Shown here piece after piece: positions 55,347 through 64,000 of a stretch of 64,000 nt of DNA. Within the stretch, counting starts at the first letter, position 1, and each line of letters opens with the position of its first letter. A model generated the notes under the pieces. The model was not told the origin of the DNA. It saw only the letters and a list, made by a program, of their open reading frames with translations, and searched no databases. The translations under genes and the position numbers were made by a program. Origin of the DNA: Eutypella sp. D-1 (taxonomy: Eukaryota; Ascomycota; Sordariomycetes; Xylariales; Diatrypaceae); NCBI GenBank assembly GCA_023313575.1, contig JAJTTP010000018.1:372001-436000 (forward strand), read 5' to 3'.

Positions 55347-56909
55347 CTAGCGCCTAATCTTAAAGGGTGAGATGAACGGCTCGTCCTCGGAGCTATCTTC
55401 TCCAAGAATGAAAGACTTATCGCTGTTCAGTGCGCGTCTCTTCAAGAGCGGAACCAGCGGGGTATCTGAGTCGATGCTAGAGTCGCTCATATCGATGGTG
55501 GGTCTTCTGCGCTTCCGCGAGAATGACGGGGTCTCTGGAGTGGTACGTCGCTCAACCGAGGTAAATGGGGTCCGGGAAGACTGCTTGAGCTGGGATCTCG
55601 GTACCAACCTGCGCTTGCTCGGTGAAGCTTCGCTAGGTGTTGCTTTTGTGGGTGATGCCTTTCTTGGCGTCCGTGCTATGGAAGCCGCACGTCTCCTGAA
55701 CAGCTCGTTGAGTGAGGGTAGTGAGCTATCCGAATCACTCGAGGAGTACGTGTAGGGCTCTCTAATGGCTTTCCTTTCAGATTGGAAGATAACGTCCTCA
55801 TCACTGTCTTCGCCATTCAGAAAGTTAGATTCCCTTGCAGGGCTAAGCAGTTGCGTCCGCCGGCTTTTGGTGTAGCCTTCGTCTGCTATGTCATCAAATA
55901 AATGATCGAGACCAATAGCACTGCTTTCATCATAGTCGATATCCTCACGAAGGGCATCGGAGTGGTACCCCAGATCTCCGTCATCGGATGCTTCTTCGTC
56001 CGATAGTTCGTCATCGTCAGGAACCACGAAGCCGTCGTCGGATTCATACGCGTCGCTCGCGTCTGATGCCACACGATCGTCTCGTGGTCCGAGGCATTCT
56101 CCCTTACGGTTCACGATCTCGTAGGGTGCTCTCCGGTGTGGGTATTGCCTTGGCGGCTGCTTTCTTTTCCAGATGGCATATCTCCTTGCCATGTCCTTCA
56201 AGTCGCTGCGCCACTTCCCGCAGTTCTTAAGAAGCCACTCCCACCTCCTCTCCGCCCTGAAAAGCATGCGTAGTTCATGGCCCTTATACTTTCCGAACCA
56301 AACGACGGCGGACATGGGGCTCCGTCGCTCGTCCAGCCAATCCATGTATTTCTCATTGAGCTCCCTGAATTTGACCCACTACGGCCCGGTATTGTAAGCG
56401 CTAGCCGCCCGGATCGGGGAGCTCCGAGTCTATGTACTTACTGTCGGCTCCTGGCTTCCACGCGAGAGATGAAGAAGGGACCGGCGATAGCCCTCATCTA
56501 GCCTGTCTAGCCGGGTGCCTTTATGTATCCCAAACCACATTATTGTAGCCCCGGGTTCATCATCGCATTGCTGCTGCGGGAAAAAGCCGGACGGGTCGTC
56601 GGGCGAAGCTCTTTGAGACCCGTCTGGTTTTTTGCCAGAATCGGCACGCTGCTGTAGCCAGTCCTCATATTTCTTGTTATGATCTCGGAAGCGAACCAAC
56701 TGAGTTGCATTAGTACGAACAGTTTATATAGGGACACAGACGACCTTACATTGGGCGCTGGTCTCGCTTCGCAGTATCAGTAATACGAGTCGGTAGCTGA
56801 GTTCTAATTCGTCGAACCGCATGCCCTCGTGTTTACCGAACCAAATAGGCCTCGCGCCTGGGTCATGATCGTAGGCATTGTCGTTTGCCCCTTCTAGCGG
56901 TTGCGACAT
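55347..56909 (-). CDS. Protein with three tandem exonuclease-X-C/DUF3820-like modules
   Basis: Three exons, 56909-56745, 56699-56442 and 56378-55347, give 484 residues. Three copies of a 45-50-residue module are visible: about 22-70 (PIWFGKHEGMRFDELELSYR ... YEDWL), 108-157 (IMWFGIHKGTRLDRLDEGYR ... YMDWL) and 166-211 (VVWFGKYKGHELRML ... YAIWK). The W-F-G-K-x-K-G start, central aromatic helix and closing Y-x-x-W resemble the small domain following exonuclease X and in DUF3820 proteins, presumed nucleic-acid-binding. The rest (about 225-484) is acidic, then Ser-rich with basic RKRRRP and KRR clusters, typical of a nuclear protein. An intron splits modules 1 and 2 at the same place but not module 3. 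The first donor (AAG|GTCGTC) is weak; the nearby GTAAGG would break the frame. Function unknown. Confidence 0.72.
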
Positions 56910-58319
56910 GGTATCCTCGAATATTGTCAGTGCATAGGGTCATGAACATGCAAGATCGGGACCAATTTTCGAGTGGCGACACTAATCCTAGGCCACCAGT
57001 ACCCTCGAGCTCAATAGCGCCCTATTGTAACTATAAACCAGTCGCACTCAATGTCCAAGCAACAACGACTAATTGCGTTCTTGTAAGGCGTTCATATTTA
57101 TACTCGAAGTTTTTTTTTTGTTTTCTTTCCATCTCATCCCTAGATATGAAGTAGAAGAGAGATTGTTACGTTCTACCCAGGTTGATTGGCTTTCCATACC
57201 CTACCATTATAGAAGTAGGCGTTTCAGAAACCGTCGTCAAGGCAATACTTTTGTACAATGACATGTGCACTGTTCTCTTCGTGCCCATGATCTATGCGCC
57301 TGGGATCTAATTGCAGGCATACATATCCTTGTCGGCGGTGATGTGCGCCCAACGACCGGGATGGATATGCCGTTTGATGCGATACTATTTAACGAATTGA
57401 AATTACGCTTATCGCTCGAGATGACGAGATGGCGTATGTACTCGAGCTCTTTCAGCCCCTGCGATGTCACCTCAACGTTCACCCGCCTTCCTACGTTCAT
57501 CGTCTGAATAGAAACGAGTCGCGAGGAAGAATCATAATAGTTTAGAAAGTTACGGAGAGGGGTAGTGTGGGTTCCTGGTCGACACAGCAATGCACCCCCT
57601 GTTGCCAGAAGACGAGCATTCCAGTCATGCCTGGTAATTATGTCATGTCGGTCGAAGAGAGGCTACTGTTATCAGATACGGACGCGAGGTGACGACGAAT
57701 GTTAACTTTTTTTGCTTTCAACTTTCACGATAATATTCGATATCAAGAGTCGTGAGAGGTCAGCTGGTGCCGTACAGGCTTATCTTTCTGCAGACTCCTG
57801 ATTCTGCAGTGCTGAGTCGTCACTTCGTCAGGGCTTTCGTCCTTGACAGGCGCTAGCTTGGAAAGGGGTTCATTTAGCGCCGGTACATGATTCGCTGTTG
57901 GTAGATAGGCTGAACCTCAATCGCAGCCAACATCCTGCTTCTTGGAAAGATAGGGGACTGGAGTACGGCCTACTACTTATACTCCTGTTAACGTTTTACA
58001 GATAAGGTACGCGCTGTTTGAAGATATTATTTGTTTGCAATTTATTTCGGGGTAACATCACGTTGGTAATGAGTCTGCTTCGCGACGACACGTATGGAGA
58101 TTACCAGAAAAGAAGGTGTATGTAGGTCATGAGTCATGAATTGGCCCCAAAACGGGTATTAGTCGAGCTATCGATCGATGGCGCCGAATAACCAAAAGAC
58201 GCAGTACATGAACGCACGCTTCGAAACGCTTTCGCCGAAATATGGACAAGGTACGTCATACTCATCGTAATGAACGTAGGAAAAAAAAAACCCCACCACC
58301 AGAAACCACCCCCCTCGAA
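56910..58319. other. Intergenic, no gene recognised
   Basis: 1.4 kb. The part next to 56910 is the presumed promoter of the triple-module gene. The only longer frame (57237-57590, minus, 117 codons) shows no motif or codon bias. A T10 tract lies near 57110. Confidence 0.45.
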
Positions 58320-59256
58320 TCATTTCCACGACTTGCCGGTCTCGGCGTCGCGGTACCAGTTCTCGACGGGGTCGCCGAGGCAGTCGCCCATGGTGACGAG
58401 CTGGAAGCCGGCGTCGCGGGCGCCGTCGATCATGAACTGCGCGAATTTGTGCACGGTCTCCTTGCGGATGTCGTGCGACAGGACGATGTGCGACGTGTCG
58501 GTCGGGCTCTCGCCCTCCGTCACGTTCCCCTGGAACATCCGCCGCGCGTAGTCGTAGTCCCCCTCGTAGTCCTTGGTGTCCACGTCGTAGTTGGCCTAGT
58601 TGTTTTTGGTCACGTTAGCAAGCTGATTCCTTTTTTTTTTCTTTCCCCTTTCTTTGCCCTCTTTCCGCGCACAAACGGGACGGAGGGAAGTTAGAACTCA
58701 CCACATGGTAACCCAGGGCGCCGAGATCGGCGATGCAGTCCTCGCGGCAGTCGGTGTAAGGGGGCCGGAGGTAGGTGGGGAAGAAGCCGAGGATGTTGGC
58801 GAATGCCTCCTCGTTCTTGAGGATCTCCTCGCGGCGGCCGGCGGTGTCGAGCTTCTGGAGATCGGCGTGTGTCCAGGTGTGGCTGCCGATCTGGTGCCCG
58901 GCGTCGTGCATGCGGCGCAGGATCTTCGGGTACTTTGTCTTGGGGTCGTCGATGCGCCCGTGCTCAGCGTTGTTGCCGACCACGAAGAACGTCACCTTGA
59001 CGTCCTCGTTCTTGTCCAAAAGATCGAGCAGCTCCGACGTGTACCGCCACGGCCCGTCGTCGAACGTCAGCGCGATCTTGCCGGGCTCGGTGCACCGCCG
59101 GATGTCCAGTCCGTAGGCCACCGTCCCGAGCTCTGGTCGTTGTGTTTTCGAGGTGTCCCTCTTCGTGATTAAGTTCTCCCTTTTTAATGGCGATGCTTCA
59201 CTAAGGTGCTCCGCGAGCAGCACTACCAGCGCGAGGAGATGTGATGTGGTTTTCAT
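58320..59256 (-). CDS. Secreted polysaccharide (chitin) deacetylase
   Basis: CE4/NodB-domain metal-dependent deacetylase, probably acting on chitin or chitooligomers at the cell surface or outside. Two exons, 59256-58702 and 58595-58320, with a 106-nt intron, give 276 residues. A signal peptide (about 1-21) is followed by a KR-containing propeptide-like region. The NodB motifs are all present: TFDDGP at 64-69 (catalytic base and metal Asp), SHTWTH at 125-130 (metal His pair), RPPY at 164-167, and ANYDVDTKDYE then IVLSHD with the late Asp/His motif. Cysteines in CTEPGK and TDCREDC could form disulfides. No chitin-binding module is attached. Such enzymes are used in wall remodelling or to hide chitin oligomers from hosts; which applies here is not decidable. 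Confidence 0.94.
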
Positions 59257-61258
59257 TTTGGTGGGATTTTGCTTTCACAAGCGGGAAAAGCTTGGAGCTG
59301 ACGGAGGGACGTAGTTAAATGGTTTGCTTTGTGAAATAACGGGTGCCGATACAGTTGAGGGGGAACCGAGTACTGGCTCTTCGAGACGCCATCGTGGTAT
59401 TATATAACCATCCAATGGCCATACCTGACATGTGATCTATCGTGATGTGGCAGCAGCGAGCCCGATCGCGCGGATTGTCGAACGAGTCATGGTGCCCGTA
59501 GCTATGAAGCCCATTTAGCTGCCCCGACAGGCAAGCAAGGCTCAACGTCGCGTCCCCTTAAGAGCGAGCTTTCACGTCACGGCAGGAAAATATAGAGTGA
59601 GCGGGGGAATCTTGCTGGGGAGGGTTAGCCTGACCTATGCCATGCCGGGAACTAGGACACTGACGACGACGCAGAATGCAACGGGTCCGAGGTAAGCTTT
59701 TGCTATTGTCACATAGCGGCGGCACATCATAGGACGCCGGTCAGTGCTAGAGAGCAAAGTGCGAGCTCGGTGGCCCCGACGTTGATAGCCAAGCTTGCGG
59801 CTCCGAGTCATGGAATCACGGGATCATCTCAGGATGGGGTTAGATCTCCGTACAAGCGGGAAGACCCTCGCCGCGTCGGGAGCCCAAGTGTGTGGGACAC
59901 AGCATCAACGCAAGGGCCTATCAGCAGTCGAGCGTCAAGCATAGTCCGTCGCCGGAAATCCGGATAAGCTTTGACTACTCTCAACGGCGGTACATAGTGC
60001 GATTCGCTATTGGAGGATAGCAAAAGCTTGAGTTTTCCCGAGTCGACCAAAGGCAGTTTGACAGGTCGTGAAAGCAACAGAGCTTCCTGCGTCATTGTGC
60101 ACTGGAACTCTCGATCCTGGCATGCAAGAGGGCGATCAGATTCTCCTTACCTGTTCTTGAACGTCGTTATTGCAGCTCCGGTTGGCCGGCACTAGAGGCC
60201 AACGCGGCGGTGTTCTCGGAGCTGTGATGGATTCGGGGCCGATCTAGCTTCGGCCGCTATATAAGACATCCGGAGCTTAGGAGGCAGAGGGGGTAAAATA
60301 TCACGCAAAAAGGTGGGCCTTGTGGACGGGAGCTTCCGATTCGGGTTTGCTTCGTCTCTAGTCGATCGGTAGTCGATAAGTCGATAAGGTTAGGCCTGCT
60401 CCCCGCTCTACATCGGTGAACTTCCATGCACGAGTCAGATTAGAAAAGAAAAAAAGAAAAAAGAAAAAAAATTTGTGCGATCCAGCTATGCTACCTCTCC
60501 TCGATAACACCACCGTTCCGAGGCTCGCTTGTGTGATTAGTCGGATAATGGGGACAGCATAGTAAAAGAAGTAGAAGAAAAGCCCCCGCAGACGATCTTC
60601 CGGGGAGAAGTCTCCGATACTCGATTCTGTCCGGTAAGTGTGGGTAAAGATCGGGGTACCGGCGGTTGGCCGGTCTAGGCCATTGCGCCATAACATTTTC
60701 TGATATGGTGTTGCACAACCACTACGAACTAAAAATTCGAGAAAAGGGCAAGAATCGTAAATGGGCGATTGCCGCTCAGCCGCTCAATCGCTATCTCAGG
60801 GCTGCACGCTGAAACTTGTTTGTCTGTCGCGGAATGTAAGACAGCATGATCGAATGCAACTGCAAGATGCACGATGACCGCTGTGCACTATCGTGCTAAC
60901 CGCATCCCGACGGCGCTAAGAGTGATGACATCACAAATAGATGAGGTCTTCCATATCACTGGATCAACCTTTCCCAGATTAAGCTTATCGGGGTAGAATC
61001 TGTGACGGTTCACTTGTCTTTTTCCTATAAGGAGAGAGCGATCGATCAATTTTCAAGTTTTCGGTCGCAATTGCATCAATTCACCGTACCCCGAAGTACA
61101 TTTAGACTGGGGACATTAATGTACCTGGGCGTCCAAATGGCTATATCCACCCAACCGACCTATGGCCGCTGCCGTCTAGTGACGCACATGCGGTTTGTTA
61201 ATTGATTGGCTGTTATTGTTAGCTAAGCAATGCCAAACAGACGGGAGGATCAACCTGT

Positions 61259-61291
61259 AACTTTTATAGAACTTTTATAGAACTTTTATAG
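61259..61291. repeat. Tandem 11-mer AACTTTTATAG x3
   Basis: Three perfect head-to-tail copies directly followed by GCGGGCCCGGGC. Simple tandem repeat in intergenic DNA. Confidence 0.9.
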
Positions 61292-61490
61292 GCGGGCCCG
61301 GGCAGGGGCAAGTTGTAACAAACAGTTTCGATAGGGGCTGAGGGGCTCGACAGAATTTGCGGCCGACGCATCCTGCCGCTCCTAATGAAACGGGAAGCTG
61401 GACAAAAATAGCAGTTCTCTTTCTCTGATTTTTGCCTGTTTGAAGGGGCTAGGTCAATTAACTACGGACATTGTTCAATTGCTTCCGTTA

Positions 61491-61514
61491 TAACCCTAAC
61501 CCTGACCCTAACCC
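61491..61514 (+). repeat. Interstitial telomere-like repeat (CCCTAA)n
   Basis: Four units: TAACCC, TAACCC, a TGACCC variant, TAACCC. Same orientation as the tract at 24471-24490, and it also contains a TGACC variant. Confidence 0.88.
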
Positions 61515-62964
61515 AAATTTGCTGCTTCTGCTTCCCTCGATTGCGTTATAATACACGGAACAGAAGACAATGAAAGATCCCGAGGTTGTGGTAAGTTGGT
61601 GGTTCCCGGTTTTTGAAAAGAGGCTATTCCCTCTTTGGCTAGAGTGCCTTGATAAAAATTTCCTGATATGGTATAAAATGTTGTCTAGCGTCGCAATGTT
61701 CCGTTGTTGTGCTCCACATTTCCTATCTAAGTATGAATCGCTTTGGCTACCCAGCAACCCAACCGCCCAACTACGTAAGCGTAGGCGCTCGAGGGCAACT
61801 TTTAGAGCTCTACTTTAGCAGCTACCTCGTAGGTACGGAGTAGGTATGCACTAGGTATGTATGAGGTATATGCGCACGATGGGGTTGACAGTTGTGGTCG
61901 AGGCCCCTGGAGATTCCGCCAGGGGCAGAGGGGCAACTGGAGCAGCTGGAGCAACTGGGGCTGGGACAATTGGGGCGACTATTTAGAACTACCTACATAC
62001 ATGGTACCTGTGGGCGAAGTACGGCACACACTCACTTTGTGGAGTACTTTGTACGTATGTCTCTCGGGTGGTTCTTTACACAGCCCACCAACCCACCAGC
62101 CAACCCACTTTCCAGCTCTTCCCGCAACCTCCAAGAAAACCGAGACCTGAACATTATCAAATTAATTACTTAGAGCTACTGGAGTACCCTATTAACCTAT
62201 CCACCTTGTCCTATCCACCTCGTTACCCTCCAGTATATTCAACATCCTATCTTGTTAATTCACCTCACCAATCCCCTCGCCCTGTTTTACTCCTCCGTGC
62301 GCCTTCATGTCGCCCTATGGGAATGTCGATATCTAGTCTTGCTTCTGTCCAATCCGGTCTTTTTAGGGAATAGAGCTACCGGACCCATTCCCTCCCGTTT
62401 TTCTTGGAGATAACTTCTTTGTTCCAACGCCAAAAAAAGGAGGCTCTTGTCCTATTCGCCCTATTAGCTGTGTGTCCCTTTCCAGTTCCCTACTTAGCAC
62501 CTGGAGACATACGCATACCGAAATCGAATCGCATCCGTTCGCCTCATACGCAGCCAAACCAGCAAACACTCAGTGCTTAGAAAACCACGATAACTACTTC
62601 CGTGCGCAATTGTGATTTCGTGTGGTACCGGCGTATCCTATATCCACCACCCAGCAGCCAAATGAGCGTTGTTTGGCTCTAGCACCGAGCCTTCCGACGA
62701 AACGACCCCATATCGTTGATCCCGCGCGACCTGGCTATTTTATTTTTATCCTGAAAACATTTTCGACGGCCAGGATTGCATGTTGTCCGAATACTCCCAA
62801 GTGATCTATCTGGAAGCGACAAGGCGAACCTCGGTAACCATACCCGGAATAATAGGGAAACTTGAAACGAAAAGATTTTGAGGCTTGGAATAGCTCTTTG
62901 GCAACGACGGTCTATCACCTGGGCGTCGTCCGCCACATCCGCCGCCGCTTTCCGGACGGCGACT

Positions 62965-64000
62965 ATGGACGCCGCAGCCCAGGTCTTCGAGACCGCTCAC
63001 GCCATTTATGCCAGGGCTGAAAATGGCGAAAAAACAGACACAGCGAGTCGGCCACCTGCCTACAAGGCTATTGGTATTGCGTTGGCCGTTACATCCGGGT
63101 GTTTCATCGGCGTCTCCTTCGTGTTGAAGAAGGTTGGGTTGCTGAAGGCTAACGAGAAATACAATGAGGTTGCCGGCGAGGGCTATGGCTATCTCAAAAA
63201 TTTCCATTGGTGGGCGGGTATGACGTTGATGATTATTGGCGAGATTTGCAATTTCGCCGCTTATGCCTTTACGGACGCTATTCTGGTTACTTCTCTAGGT
63301 GCCCTCTCCGTCGTTATTACCACTATTCTCTCGGCGATCTTCCTAAAGGAGAGATTAAGTATGGTCGGCAAGGTCGCCTGCTTCCTTTGCATTATCGGAA
63401 GCGTCATCATCGTCCTGAACGCCCCCACGGAGTCCGCCGTCGCCAATATACAGGAAATGAAGAAATATGTGGTGACCCCCGGATTCTTGACATACACTGG
63501 CGTCATCATCCTTGGTTGCCTCTTCGTTGCCCTTTGGGTAGCCCCGCGATACGGGAAGAAGAATATGTTCCCGTACATTTCCGTCTGCAGCTGGATTGGT
63601 GCCCTAAGCGTTGTCTCCACCCAAGGCCTCGGTGCTGCCATTGTCGCACAGGCCGGCGGCACACCCCAGTTTAACCAGTGGTTTCTTTATGTCGTTCTTG
63701 TCTTCGTCATAATAACATTGCTGACGGAGATTATATACCTCAATGTAAGTATGCTTGTAAGGTAATCATGGAATCGTGTTGATAACACTCCTCGCAGAAA
63801 GCGCTAAATCTTTTCAACGCCGCTATGGTCACGCCGACGTACTACGTTTATTTCACAAGTACAACTATCATCACCTCGTCCGTCCTATTTCAGGGTTTCA
63901 GGGGTACTGCTGTTCAAATTATTACTGTCGTCATGGGCTTCCTTACGATTTGCGCCGGCGTCGTGCTGCTACAGCTATCCAAATCGGCCAAAGACGTACC
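62965..64000 (+). CDS. NIPA-type magnesium transporter (3' end outside window)
   Basis: Multi-spanning membrane protein of the NIPA (DUF803) Mg2+ transporter family within the drug/metabolite transporter superfamily. Exon 1 is 62965-63744 (260 codons), the intron 63745-63797 (53 nt, GTAAGT...GCAG, phase 0), and exon 2 runs from 63798 past the window edge. Landmarks: AIGIALAVTSGCFIGVSFVL with the GxxF-KK that follows TM1, YGYLKNFHWWAGMTLMIIGE, NFAAYAFTDAILVTSLGALS and FLKERLSMVGKVACFLCIIG, and after the splice NKALNLFNAAMVTPTYYVYF. About nine helices are expected and eight are visible. The ATG at 62965 (GACTATGGAC) is chosen because upstream codons of the same frame lack conservation. The C-terminal tail is missing. 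Confidence 0.93.

Larger units (their letters stand above)
59257..62964. other. Large intergenic region with telomere-like tract
   Basis: 3.7 kb without a supported gene. It contains a triple 11-mer at 61259-61291, an interstitial CCCTAA tract at 61491-61514, TACGGAGTA at 61834-61842 within a GTAGGTATG-rich stretch, and a GGAGCAACTGG/GGGGCAACTGG imperfect repeat at about 61929-61980. The last few hundred bases are C/T-rich and presumably form the promoter and leader of the transporter. Confidence 0.5.

Noticed and set aside
57237..57590. 117-codon minus-strand frame
   Set aside because: No motif, no GC3 bias and no supporting splice signals.

Overview
This window is nuclear DNA from a filamentous ascomycete (Pezizomycotina, most likely a Sordariomycete). 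The reasons are short introns (about 50-300 nt) with GTAAGT/GTACGT-type donors and C/TAG acceptors, GC-biased third positions in the coding regions, and fungal gene families (IML1, ALG10, Cdc4 light chain, QCR10, MED4, class-2 dihydroorotate dehydrogenase, M3 oligopeptidase). Intergenic DNA is long and rich in microsatellites and homopolymers. I see no operons, rRNA, tRNA, CRISPR array or intact transposon. Spliced models were built by hand from reading frame, splice signals and family conservation; no transcript evidence was available.

Layout. 1-2064: no gene seen. 2065-3189 (+): an SDR oxidoreductase with an in-frame TAG near its N-terminus. 3859-9726 (+): intronless IML1/DEPDC5, the TORC1-inhibiting GATOR1/SEACIT subunit. 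10054-10641 (-): basic hypothetical. 11773-13583 (-): APC-family amino acid/choline/GABA-type permease. 14547-15655 (-): GliT-like thioredoxin-reductase-fold oxidoreductase. 16688-17266 (+): small hypothetical. 18243-20534 (-): M3 metallopeptidase. 22012-22720 (-): Cdc4 myosin light chain. 25085-27285 (-): BBE-type FAD oxidase. 28329-29499 (-) and 30052-30925 (+): MED4 and QCR10, divergently arranged. 31741-33585 (-) and 34431-36777 (+): dihydroorotate dehydrogenase and ALG10, also divergent. 38593-39156 (-): conserved low-complexity hypothetical.

From about 39 kb on, gene density drops. This part holds a strongly diverged class-III aminotransferase-like gene (42909-45168, -), a hypothetical fragment (46611-47195, -), a secreted double-psi beta-barrel protein (47810-48242, -), a DUF924 protein (51051-51716, -), a secreted GH23/lysozyme-like protein (52724-53451, -), a protein with three tandem GKxxG modules resembling the exonuclease-X C-terminal/DUF3820 domain (55347-56909, -), a secreted polysaccharide deacetylase (58320-59256, -) and the 5' part of a NIPA-type magnesium transporter (62965-64000, +).

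The left two thirds is mainly housekeeping: TORC1 control, mediator, respiration, pyrimidine and N-glycan synthesis, cytokinesis. The right third is accessory in character, with three small secreted cell-wall-active proteins within 11.5 kb, long gene-free spacers, an imperfect duplication with RIP-like transitions, and one of two interstitial telomere-like tracts. No biosynthetic cluster or defence island is evident. The least explained items are the triple GKxxG-module protein, the rebuilt aminotransferase, the nonsense codon/acceptor overlap in the SDR, the palindromic TACCTAGGTA elements, and the clustering of long G/C homopolymers between 27 and 45 kb.
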